Shown in pieces: positions 1-10,739 of a stretch of 64,000 nucleotides of DNA (within the stretch, counting starts at the first letter, position 1; every line of letters begins with the position of its first letter). This stretch comes from Medicago truncatula (taxonomy: Eukaryota > Streptophyta > Magnoliopsida > Fabales > Fabaceae). The stretch covers positions 15,033,001-15,097,000 of the forward strand of contig NC_053043.1 of NCBI RefSeq assembly GCF_003473485.1, written 5' to 3'. Both the position numbers and the translations under genes were made by a program. A model generated the notes under the pieces. It was given only the letters and a program-made list of their open reading frames with translations. It did not search any database and was not told the origin of the DNA.

Positions 1-3000
1 ATCATCCAATCATTATATGCAGGTTGAACCATAATAAACCCGTTGAACACAGTAATCCTACGGTTCCTCCAAGTTTTGATTTCCCTGTGTATGAAGCCGA
101 AGATGAGGAAGGTGATGGCATACCGTATGAGATCACTCGGCTACTTGAGCAAGAAAAGAAAGCCATTCAGCCTCACCAAGAAGAGATTGAGCTTATCAAC
201 ATAGGTACCGAGGAAAACAAGCGAGAAATCAAGATTGGTGCTACTCTAGAGGAAGGGGTTAAACAGAAGATCATCCAACTCCTCCGGGAATATCCGGATA
301 TTTTTGCATGGTCCTATGAAGATATGCCAGGACTAGACCCTATGATCGTGGAGCATCGGATCCCTACCAAGCCTGAATGTCCTCCCGTCAGGCAGAAATT
401 GAGGAGGACTCATCCTGACATGGCCCTCAAGATCAAGAATGAGGTTCAAAAGCAGATCGATGCGGGTTTCCTCATGACAGTTGAGTATCCCGAATGGGTT
501 GCCAATATTGTGCCTGTGCCGAAGAAGGATGGTAAAGTTCGGATGTGTGTTGATTTCAGGGACTTGAACAAAGCCAGTCCAAAAGACAACTTTCCGTTAC
601 CCCATATTGACGTGCTTGTTGATAATACTGCTCAATCTAAGGTGTTCTCCTTCATGGACGGTTTTTCCGGTTATAATCAGATCAAAATGTCTCCTGAAGA
701 TAGAGAAAAGACATCTTTTATCACTCCATGGGGTACTTTCTGTTACAAAGTGATGCCGTTCGGCCTAATCAATGCCGGTGCTACCTACCAAAGGGGAATG
801 ACCACTCTGTTTCATGACATGATTCACAAAGAAGTTGAGGTATATGTGGATGACATGATTGTGAAGTCAGCAGATGAGGAGCAGCATGTTGAATATTTAA
901 CAAAGATGTTTGAAAGGTTGAGAAAATACAAGCTGCGATTGAATCCCAACAAATGTACATTCGGTGTCAGGTCCGGAAAGTTATTAGGCTTCATTGTCAG
1001 CCAAAAGGGCATTGAAGTCGATCCTGATAAAGTCCGGGCCATCCGAGAAATGCCAGCTCCACAGACAGAGAAGCAAGTCAGAGGTTTCTTGGGACGTTTG
1101 AATTACATCTCCCGATTCATATCTCACATGACTGCAACCTGCGGGCCGATTTTCAAGCTACTTAGAAAGAACCAGCCTGTTGTATGGAATGATGAATGCC
1201 AAGAAGCTTCTGATAGCATCAAGAATTACCTGCTGGAACCACCTATCCTTGTCCCACCCGTGGAAGGAAGGCCTTTGATTATGTATTTGGCAGTATTTGA
1301 TGAATCCATGGGATGTGTACTTGGTCAACAAGATGAAACCGGAAAGAAAGAGCATGCTATCTACTATCTAAGCAAGAAGTTCACCGATTGTGAAACTCGG
1401 TATACAATGCTTGAAAAGACTTGTTGTGCTCTAGCTTAGGCTGCAAAACGCCTGCGTCATTATTTGGTGAATCATACGACTTGGCTGATATCCAGAATGG
1501 ATCCGATAAAGTATATCTTTGAGAAAGCGGCCGTTACTGGGAAGATCGCACGCTGGCAGATGCTTTTGTCTGAATATGATATTGTGTTCAAAACTCAAAA
1601 GGCAATCAAAGGCAGCATTCTTGCCGATCACCTTGCTTATCAACCTCTTGATGATTACCAACCAATTGAATTCGATTTCCCTGATGAAGAGATCATGTAT
1701 TTGAAATCCAAAGACTGCGACGAACCGTTGATTAATGAAGGTCCAGATCCCAATAGCAAGTGGGGTTTAGTCTTTGATGGTGCTGTCAATGCTTATGGCA
1801 AAGGAATTGGGGCAGTCATTGTATCCCCGCAAGGGCATCACATTCCCTTTACCGCCCGAATTCTGTTCGAATGTACCAACAACATGGCTGAGTATGAAGC
1901 ATGTATCTTCGGGATCGAGGAAGCAATTGACATGAGAATCAAACACCTCGACATCTATGGAGATTCTGCGCTCGTCATCAATCAGATAAAGGGTGAATGG
2001 GAGACCCACCATGCTAATTTGATTCCTTATCGTGATTATGCGAGACGTTTGCTGACATATTTTACAAAGGTTGAGCTGCACCATATTCCTCGTGATGAGA
2101 ACCAAATGGCTGATGCTCTTGCTACTCTATCCTCCATGTTTCGAGTAAACCATTGGAATGATGTGCCAATAATTAAAGTGCAACGCCTTGAAAGACCTTC
2201 GCATGTGTTTGCTATTGGGGATGTGATCGATCAGGCTGGTGAAAATGTGGTTGACTATAGACCCTGGTACTATGACATCAAGCATTTCTTGCTGAGCCGT
2301 GAGTATCCGCCAGGTGCTTCCAAACAAGACAAGAAGACCTTGAGAAGATTGGCCGGTAGATTCCTATTAGATGGAGATATTCTGTACAAGAGGAACTATG
2401 ACATGGTATTTTTAAGGTGTGTTGATGAACATGAAGCAGAGCAGTTAATGCATGATGTACATGACGGTACCTTCGGGACCCATGCTACAGGGCATACTAT
2501 GTCAAGAAAGTTGCTACGGGCAGGTTACTACTGGATGACTATGGAGCATGATTGCTACCAGTACGCCAGAAAATGTCACAAATGTCAAATCTATGCTGAT
2601 AAGATTCATGTGCCTCCGCACGCTCTCAATGTTATGTCATCCCCGTGGCCGTTCTCAATGTGGGGCATCGATATGATTGGAAGGATTGAACCGAAGGCTT
2701 CGAATGGTCATCGTTTCATCTTAGTGGCAATTGACTACTTTACCAAATGGGTTGAAGCAGCATCTTATACCAATGTGACCAAGCAAGTGGTAGCTAAGTT
2801 CATCAAGAACAACATCATCTGTCGATATGGTGTTCCCAGCAAGATTATTACCGACAATGGTACCAACCTGAACAACAATGTGGTGCAAGCTCTTTGTGAA
2901 GAATTCAAAATTGAGCATCATAACTCTTCTCCTTATAGACCTCAGATGAATGGTGCAGTTGAGGCCGCCAATAAGAATATCAAGAGAATCATCCAGAAGA

Positions 3001-3512
3001 TGGTAACCACTTACAAGGACTGGCATGAGATGTTACCCTATGCTCTGCATGGCTACCGTACTACCGTGCGCAGTTCAACCGGGGCAACCCCTTTCTCTCT
3101 TGTATATGGTATGGAAGCGGTTCTTCCTTTGGAAGTGGAGATCCCATCTCTCCGTGTGATCATGGAAGCAAAGTTATCTGAGGCTGAATGGTGCCAAAGC
3201 CGGTATGATCAGTTGAATTTGATTGAGGAAAAACGTATGGATGCCATGGCTCGTGGACAGTCATATCAAGCAAGAATGAAGACTGCCTTTGACAAGAAAG
3301 TCCATCCTCGAGAATTCAAGGTAGGGGAACTTGTATTGAAAAGGAGGGTAAGCCAGCAACCCGACCCAAGGGGCAAGTGGACGCCTAACTATGAAGGTCC
3401 TTATGTTGTCAAGAAGGCCTTCTCCGGTGGTGCTTTAATCCTTACACACATGGATGGTGTAGAGCTTCCAAATCCAGTGAATGCCGATATAGTCAAGAAA
3501 TACTTTGCCTAG
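1..3512 (+). pseudogene. pol: Ty3/gypsy pol: RT, RNase H, aRNase H, integrase; one internal stop
   Basis: The reading frame is open to the left edge (the TTG at 24 is not a real start) and runs to a TAG at 1437-1439, then continues in the same frame to 3512. Reverse transcriptase has the YVDD active site near 840-855. The first RNase H (about 1260-1640) looks degenerate. A second RNase H (about 1750-2130) keeps its acidic residues in FDGA, MAEYEA, GDSALV and MADAL. Integrase follows, with an HHCC zinc finger (about 2440-2600), the catalytic acids in WGIDMIG, TDNGTN and NGAVEAAN, and a GPY/F-type module ending in NADIVKKYFA. The stop replaces a residue in the RNase H region, most simply by a one-base change of TGG. 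Apart from it the frame is intact, so the copy looks young. It cannot make full-length pol without readthrough. Confidence 0.92.
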
Positions 3513-4850
3513 AAATGTGAAAAGAACAGCGTGGTAGGTCGAAAACCCGAAAGGGCGGCCTAGGCAAAAATGCGCTTCCCGGTGGATCGAAAACCCGAAA
3601 GGGCGGTCCAGGCAAAAATAAGGGACAAAAAAACAAATATGAAAAGCTCGCTGAGATTGTACGCAACTCAGGCAAGAATGAGCGTCTCGATGAGCCGAAA
3701 ACCCGGAAGGGCGGTTCATGCAAAAATGAGATTGAAACAAAAGGCAAGTAACTATATCTGGCCAACCACCGTCCCCCTTGGGGCATCTGCAGCTGTTAAT
3801 GCCTATCTTCATCAAAAGCTTCTGTACTTGTGAATTCAAAGTTTCTAAGAACTGTAGTGGTTACCGTGTTCAATGTACCACCAACCAATAAAAATTACCA
3901 TTTTCCAAGCTTTGTGAATCCGTGGAGTCATGCCTTCGGCTGACTACCACTCTTATACATCAAATTGAGCTTGTGCTGTTGTTTGAAACTCTATTTTTCT
4001 TCTACTTTCAAAGCTGTATACAAAACATTTTCTTTCTATTTTGATAATGACAATGCTTGAAACAAACATTTTTGAAAATTGAAAACTTTTTGTCTGTTTT
4101 GAAAAGCAAGCCTGAGCAACAGGGTACGTTCAAATGAAACATGCATGAGCGAGAGTATGTTAATGTCTATTTCAATATATGTTACAAGCAGGTTCTCCTC
4201 CAAGATAATCTGTGGTCAATGGCAAGAATGAAAAAACAGAATGAAAATGCATGAAAATGAAAAGGCTCGCTAAGTTGAAAACCCGGAAGGGCGGCTTAGG
4301 CAAAAATGAGCACCCCGCTGGATTGACAACCCGAAAGGGCAGTTCAGGCAAAAATGGGGCATTGAAAAGAATCTATTTCCCCGGTGGATCGAAAACCCGA
4401 AAGGGCGATCCAGGCAAAAATGGGATGCGAAAAATGAGAATGAGAAAATAGCATGCAAAAAGCATTGACCACAGATGCGATGTCTACAACGTACCCAGCA
4501 CTGAAATGCCCAGCATAACGGCGTTTTCCCCAGTAAAGCCTTCCGAGATTCAATTTCCAGCAAGTTGTATAGCTACCTGCCCTCAGCCATGGTTCCGATA
4601 CGTCTCCCAACGACGTCATCTCCAAAGAGGATTTCCAAGAATGTGTAATATAGCACGAGCCACTACGTGCCCAATACTCTGATGTCTTGTCTTCCCCGTG
4701 AAGTCGTGTCTACAAAATGCCAACAGTCATGCATTACAAGCATTCATACATGCATAATCATGCATATTACGTGCCCATGCATTTAATGGAACTGTTATAT
4801 CATCCATGCATATTGCATTTCCAATGTCAACATCAGTCTCAATTCAATAC
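3513..4850 (+). repeat. 3' untranslated region with dispersed 36-bp-class repeats
   Basis: Six imperfect copies of a GC-richer motif occur, at about 3537-3571, 3585-3620, 3696-3728, 4275-4308, 4322-4355 and 4387-4421. Each has the core AACCCGAAAGGGCGG followed by CAGGCAAAAATG or TAGGCAAAAATG. The core CCCGAAAGGG is a short inverted repeat that could form a hairpin. They start just after the integrase stop. Tandem repeats in this position are known from Ogre-type elements. Open frames through them are low-complexity artefacts. Their function is unknown. Confidence 0.75.
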
Positions 4851-4974
4851 TCATGTCAGGTTCTCTGTCAAAGCCTTGTGATCCAATAATATCAATCAAT
4901 TTCTACCTTTCAAACCAAATCGACGCCAAGTCAATCTCAATCTATATTTCGTCAAACAAAACTCAATCCCCAGT

Positions 4975-5490
4975 GAATATGTTTCTGTTTGGTCAAGTGG
5001 CTAGTTCAAGTCCAAGAACAGCTTGTACCTATCAATTTGCTTATGTTATCGGTCGAGTGCCCAGCTCAATCCAAGAGCAGCTCGTACCTGTCAATATGTT
5101 TCCGTTTGGTCAAGTGGCTAGCTCAATCCAAGAGCAGCTTGTACCTGTCTATCTGTTTCTGTCCGGTGGAGTAACCAGTTCGCATCCAAGAACAAGCTCA
5201 CACCTGTTTATTTGCCTTTGCTTTCGGTCGAGTGACCAGTTCGAATCCATAAGAACAACTCGTACTTGTCAATTTCCCCAGTCGGGTCACCAGTTCGAAT
5301 CCATAAGAACAACTCGCACTTTCCAATATCCCCAAGTGAGTTACCAGTTCGAATCCATAAGAACAACTCATGTTTGTCCAGTAACCTCTATCCCCTGTGA
5401 AGTGACCAGTTCGAATCCATAAGAACAACTCGCAGTTGTCTGTTTGTTTCATCCCCGGTCAAGTGGCTAGTTTGAATCCAAGAACAGCTT
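4975..5490 (+). repeat. Tandem array of about 60-bp units in the retrotransposon 3' untranslated region
   Basis: About eight diverged units are present. Four carry AGTTCGAATCCATAAGAACA (near 5229, 5290, 5344 and 5406); the others carry the related CTCAATCCAAGAGCAGCT or TCAAGTCCAAGAACAGCT (near 5007, 5066 and 5122). Between them are variable GTGACCAG or GTGGCTAG linkers. This is a second repeat family, distinct from the one at 3.5-4.4 kb. Frames through it translate as periodic peptides, but there is no sign of coding selection. Confidence 0.75.
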
Positions 5491-5763
5491 GTACCTGTCC
5501 AACTTGTTTCTAGTTTCCCGTTACTCTGCTATTCACTATCTTTGTCAATGTCTACCAATCCCGCAATGGATACGACATATTTTGTTAATTCCAATCCCCC
5601 TGAGGTCTTGCATTCATAGTCCAAATGACGCATGGCATGCATATTATTTGAAAATAGGTAGGCGTATTTTTACGTCCAAACACAGTGCAAATGCTAATAT
5701 TTAAGTATCTTCGTCCTGTCAAGCCAAAGACTCCGTCTCTTGACTCTCCAGACAAAGAAACTT

Positions 5764-5776
5764 AAATAGGGGCAGC
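5764..5776 (+). other. Probable polypurine tract / LTR junction
   Basis: The run AAATAGGGGCAGC lies directly before the LTR start TGTTATACCC at 5777. It is the expected place for the plus-strand primer of reverse transcription. The call rests on position and purine content. Confidence 0.5.
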
Positions 5777-8700
5777 TGTTATACCCTGTTTTTGGACCTA
5801 AAAATACTGGGCCCAATTTCATTTCAAACTTTGTCAATTATCAAATTTCAACTGCACAGTTCAAATTGTCTCTGCTTCGCAGTATTTTCAATCACAATTT
5901 TACCTATGTTTTTCTTGCATAAAACCTTTCAAAATGTCTTTACTTGTCTTGTAAGTCATTCAAAAGTGCCTCTGAATCATTACATTGCTTTTTCTACAGT
6001 TTATTTCAAAATTTGCAAAAGGTCATACAGAAGGGTATTTTGGTCATTTCCTGCAGTGGGACCCATCTTCATCCTTGTGACTATCTCCGAGTCTTTTCAA
6101 ATTCATTTTTGACATTTCGTCAGTAAACCCTGTTTAAATTCATTTCAAACTTGCATCTGAGTCAGTGTCAAGTCTGTTTGAGTCAGTTTAGGTCATTTTT
6201 AGCCCTAGGGGCATTTTGGTCATTTCACATGAAATTTTGGCATGGGGAGGTTACTTTGAAGTACCTCATTTAGGCCATTGGTTCGTTTTAGTCCGTTTTG
6301 TCAATTTTATTTTTGTTTCACTTTACGTTTGGTCAAATTACGTTTTTTATTCAAATTTTATTTTGTATTGCATTTTGGTCCCTCAATTGAGGTCCCAAAA
6401 TTGCATTTTTGTCCAAACTGTTTTTTTATTATTTATTTCATTTCAAGTTTTTAATTTTGCAGTCCAGTCCTTGTCATTTTCACAATTTGCAGATTGGTCC
6501 TTAAAATAGCAAGCAGCGCCCAAGTGAGCAAGTCCAGGGTACGTGTCACAATTTCATTGGCTCAAGTGTACACATGTCAACTATATAAACAGTGAGTCAG
6601 ATTCAAAGCCATTAATCACACGCCAACTCAACAAACACAATCAGACTTTCTCTCTCCATTCAGTTAGATCAGAAACAGAAAAATTATCAAGATCATCAAG
6701 AACACAAGAACCCTAGAAATTTCCAGAACCAAAATTCATACACAAATTCATTGATTTTTGCATCAAACTCTCAGAGATTCAATGGCGAATCTTCATCACT
6801 GAGTTGATCTCTCTGCAATTCAAGGTGAGAATTCTTCCCCAGTGGCGAAGAACTCCAACACCGATCACAGAGGCGTTGAAAAAGGAGAAGAAAAGGGAAA
6901 GAAGCAAGGTTTTAAGCCGGCGAAGAAGATGAAGAAACGGAATCAGTGAGAAAAGAAGAATCACCGATTTATTTTCGGTTCAAAGCCAGAAATCAACAAG
7001 CAAAAGCCAAATCCAAGTGTTTCCGAAGAAACCTAACAGAATCTCCATAAAAACTCAGGTAAAACTCAGAATCTCTCTTCAAAAATAATATCATAGTTTA
7101 AACCTGCAAAATCACGTGAATAAACACAAAAAAGTTTCCAGAATCACAAAGAAAACCATAGCCGTAAACACAAAACCTAGATCCATAAGGATCTAAGTGT
7201 TGAAAGCGAAAATAAGCACTAGAGAGGCAATAAACGACGAAACGATGTAGATCCGTAAAGATCTAAACATTTTCTTTCAAAAAAAGATCAAAGTCAATTT
7301 CAAAACCGTACGAAGTTTTTTCCCGATCTACGTCGTTTCAAGATTCGTTTGTAAAAACCAGTGCCAAACTCATACTTAGGATAAGAAGACGAATCGTTTG
7401 ATGTAGAAGTTTTGAAGTTCTGGAAATTTAGGTCACCGGAGGTGCTTAGGCGCGCCGGAGAAGATGAAGCTTCCGGCGGACCTTCAAGGTCTCCGCCGTG
7501 GCTTCATCCTCACCGGCGGTGAGGGATTAGAGAGAGATGAGAGAAGAGAAGAGTTAGAGAGAGAAAGGTGTGTGACAAATGAAAAAACCGGCGCGTTAGG
7601 GTTTTATATAGGGCGCTAGACCGGACCGGTTCAAGACCGGTCCAATCCCCTGCGTTGTGAGCCCTTAGATCTAGGGTTTAGGACCTTGGATCAATCCAAC
7701 GGTCCCTGTGTATCCCTGTGAGATCCGTTTCCTCTGGTTTTGGGCTGGGCCTTCTTTTGTACGTTTTTTTGCTTTTTTGTGCTATTTACACCGTTTTCTT
7801 GCTATCTGAACCTGTTGCTTGCTCACTTTTTTTTTTTATAAAAATTCCTGAAAAATCCTAGTTGTTTCTTGGCATATTTTTGGCATTTTTATGGTGTTTT
7901 CTTGCATGTAAAAGATGTTAAGATGGCATGAACTAATTTCCATATGTTTTTACACTTTTGGTATATTTTTGCTATGTTTTTGTTCTTGATACTTTGATGT
8001 GTGTTATGAATAAATGATACCATATCTTGTGATAAATATGCCTCTGGACATGTGCTTCTTTTGCTGATTTGAATATGATTTTTATGGATTTCTTGTTTTA
8101 CAAGCAACAAGTGTTTGTTTTAAAGAATAAAGTGTCAAATTTCTCTATGAATTTGGTGTGATACTTTGCTTGCATGTGTCTCCATTAATTTCATGTCATG
8201 GCTTGAAACAAAATTTCTTTCAAAATTGCCATGATGTGATGATTATGGGTTACAAGCACCTTTAGGTATCACATCAAAATTTTTAGGTTTATTGCCACTC
8301 TATTACCTTTTCTTTGCCATTTTTATGCATTTCCTTTTGAATATTTCCTATTATTTTGTGCTTTATGGTTACTAACCATTTCATCTCATGTTTCATGCAT
8401 CTCATTTAGCATTCCCTCCACTTTTTAGCCTAGCATTTGTTTTTTTTGCAAGTTTTAATTCATTTGGTAATGTAATTTGTTATCATTGGTTTGTAGCTTG
8501 GCAAAGGGGCCATAGAATGTATTTAGGCAATTTTTGTAATATGGACTATGGACACTATGACGCACCGACACGCACACACTCACCTTAGATGTATGCATAG
8601 GATTGTATGGTTAGATAAGCGCTTAGGTTTGAACACTTAGGGAAAATCCATCTTTTTTTCAAAAAAAAGCAATTGAACTTCACTTCAAAAATTTTCATAA

Positions 8701-9284
8701 TAAGTATGAAGTCAACACTTCATTTTTTTTTTCCTTTCTTTTTTTTCTTAAGAAAAATTCAATTCATCTTAATCATTTAGACTTTCTTTCTAATCACTAA
8801 TCAAACCTCACTTTTTTTTTTTGCTAAATCTAATGCTCATGAAGCCTCCCAATCTCCTTCTTCAAAACCTTTTTTTCAAAACTTAAAATCAAACAATTAA
8901 AACAAAAGAAAAACAAGTCTTTTTTTTAGCAAGAACTACGCCGGTTTTGATCCCGTAAAACGGTACGTAGGCAATGAGTCAAAACTCATCCAAGCCGAAG
9001 TAAAATCAAAATTCTACTTCTTCTCTCCCCATTCTTAACTAAATAAACCTCCCATTTTCAAAAGTAAGTAAAAATAAGCGTGAATATAGACTTAGGAAAA
9101 CGGCTCCTATAGAGGACTATAGTTACTCCGGGTGCCTAACACCTTCCCGTAGTAAAACCGACCCCCGAACTTAGAATCTAAGGGTTTTTTTTCAATTTTG
9201 CCCTTCCCAAAAAAAATAGAGAATATCAACGGTCAAAAGGTTCAAGTCCAATTAATGGCTTGGCACCCAAAAACCATGATAACA
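5777..9284 (+). repeat. 3' LTR of the Tat/Ogre element
   Basis: The LTR begins TGTTATACCC right after the purine tract. About 100-170 bp before its end lies a block typical of Tat/Ogre LTRs (CTAACACCTTCCCGTAG near 9128, then CCGACCCCCGAAC). The candidate end ATAACA at 9279-9284 is the exact inverse of the TGTTAT start, giving about 3.5 kb. A target duplication cannot be tested because the 5' LTR is outside the window. The last 90 bp could instead belong to the neighbouring minus-strand fragment. No host gene is seen inside; the frames present are short. Confidence 0.72.
6582..6589 (+). promoter_or_regulatory. LTR promoter TATA box
   Basis: TATATAAA sits 800 bp into the LTR, after an ATTGG (reverse CCAAT) at about 6556-6560. 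A pyrimidine-rich, A/C-rich leader follows, with CAACTCAACAAACACAATCA about 35 bp downstream, as in plant transcription starts. It most likely starts the retrotransposon RNA at the U3/R boundary. Confidence 0.6.
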
Positions 9285-9560
9285 CCATGAAATAAGTAGA
9301 GGTTCATCGTGGAACCCTAATCAAGAGAGGTTTAGTTACTCATGGTAACCGACATCATTACAAAAGAAAAGAATCTACCCTAGACAGCAAGAGGAGGAGA
9401 AAGCCTTGCCTTGAAGCTCTGGATGCCCGGCCCTTTTCTTCTACAACCAAATTTCTTAATGAATAAAAGTGTGTGCAAGGGTCTCTATTTATAGACATGT
9501 TTGCATCTAGGTTTAGATATAATATTTCAAATTTTTTCACTCATCCAGCTTAAAAACTAA
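9195..9560 (-). mobile_element. Possible LTR fragment on the minus strand
   Basis: Read on the minus strand, TATAAATAGAG (9483-9493) is followed by a leader-like stretch and by ATGAGTAACTAAACC, a phrase I associate with the U5 region of Athila-like legume LTRs. There are no coding domains and no paired LTR in the window, so the assignment is weak. If right, it may overlap the last bases assigned to the Tat LTR. Confidence 0.28.
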
Positions 9561-9931
9561 GCAAACTGTGTGATTTATGAATTTATATTATCTATTACCA
9601 TATACGAAAATACATCATTTAATGTCTTTATTATGTGAGAATAATATGTTCCAAAATTCTTATGATGTATAATTTTCTTGAACGAAACATGAATTTGAAA
9701 ACTATAACTTACAAAAACAAAAACAAAAAAATTCGTCGGTACACAACTAATTTCTAACTAAGATAAAATATTCACCCATAATTTTTTAGAAGCTGAGACA
9801 ATAAAAGAACAAATAAATAGTTGGTTCAATCATATTACAACCAACCGTCACACAAGAAAGTGATGCTAAATTTAAATGAATGAATATCATTTATTTTTAG
9901 TAAGAAAACAATCCTTATTAGTTTAATTTAA
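9561..9931. other. AT-rich DNA, no feature seen
   Basis: No frame, splice pattern or repeat can be supported here. Confidence 0.5.
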
Positions 9932-10739
9932 GGCTTAATTGCACTTTTGGCCCCCTATGTTTTAAGAAGTTGCGATTTTGGTTCCCTAACTAATTAAAAT
10001 ACAAAACAGCCCCCTATGTATTGGATCTTTGGCAGTTTTGGCCCCCTAACTAATTAAAATACAAAACAACTTCCTTTGTATTGGATCTTTGGCAGTTTTG
10101 GCCCCCTAGATCAATTTTGACTCGGTCAACGCTGACGTGACACTTCAAAGCCGTCACGTGTGCATTGTTTTAATTAAAAATAAATAAATAAAACCACATA
10201 TAAATTAAAGAATTAAATAAATGAAAAAAAAAAAAAAAAAAAATAAAAAGAAAGAAAAAAAAGGAAGGAAATCGTCTTCCAAAATCTGATTCTCCCTCTT
10301 CTTCCTCTCATCTCTCTATAACTTTCGTTTCTGTCAATAGAACATTATTTCGTGTTACAAAATTTGATTTATTTATTTGTTGAAACACAATTTCCTTCTT
10401 TTTTTTTCTTTCTTTTTTTATTTATTTTAATTATTTGTTGTTTTTTTATTTATTTAATTCTTTAATTTATATGTGGCTTTTTTTATTTATTTTTAATTAA
10501 AACAATGCACATGTGGCGGCTTTGAAGTGCCACGTCAGCGTTGACCGAGTCAAAATTGATCTAGGGGGCCAAAACTGCCAAAGATCCAATACAAAGGAAG
10601 TTGTTTTGTATTTTAATTAGTTAGGGGGGCCAAAACTGCCAAAGATGCAATACATAGGGGGCTGTTTTGTATTTTAATTAGTTAGGGGACCAAAATCGCA
10701 ACTTCTTAAAACATACGGGGCCAAAAGTGCAATTAAGCC
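9932..10739. mobile_element. Mutator-like MITE with about 300-bp inverted arms (808 bp)
   Basis: The ends are GGCTTAATTGCAC and GTGCAATTAAGCC, exact inverses. The arms continue to pair for about 300 bp: the same GGCCCCCTA, CTAACTAATTAAAATAC and GGATCTTTGGCAG blocks appear in inverted order on the right. The flanking 9-mers TTAATTTAA and TTAATTAAA match at 8 of 9 positions, as expected for a Mutator-type target duplication. The centre is A-rich and T-rich filler without a transposase. Relatives lie at 49.58 and 49.95 kb. Confidence 0.82.

Larger units (their letters stand above)
1..9284 (+). mobile_element. Tat/Ogre-lineage Ty3/gypsy LTR retrotransposon, 3' part
   Basis: The window opens inside pol of a Ty3/gypsy element; gag, protease and the 5' LTR lie off the left edge. 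The visible order is reverse transcriptase, RNase H, a second RNase H, integrase, a long repeat-rich 3' untranslated region, a purine-rich tract and the 3' LTR. The extra RNase H between RNase H and integrase is the mark of the Tat lineage (Ogre/Retand type). No chromodomain follows integrase, which excludes chromoviruses. The element is on the plus strand. The right boundary is uncertain: the LTR may end at ATAACA (9279-9284), which mirrors its TGTTAT start, or up to about 90 bp earlier. Confidence 0.9.

Noticed and set aside
4853-5422. 189-codon frame with periodic sequence
   Set aside because: It only translates the tandem repeats of the retrotransposon 3' untranslated region and starts with no conserved domain.
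4975-5490. CRISPR-like regular repeats
   Set aside because: Repeats are diverged, spacers are themselves similar, and the block sits inside a plant LTR retrotransposon.
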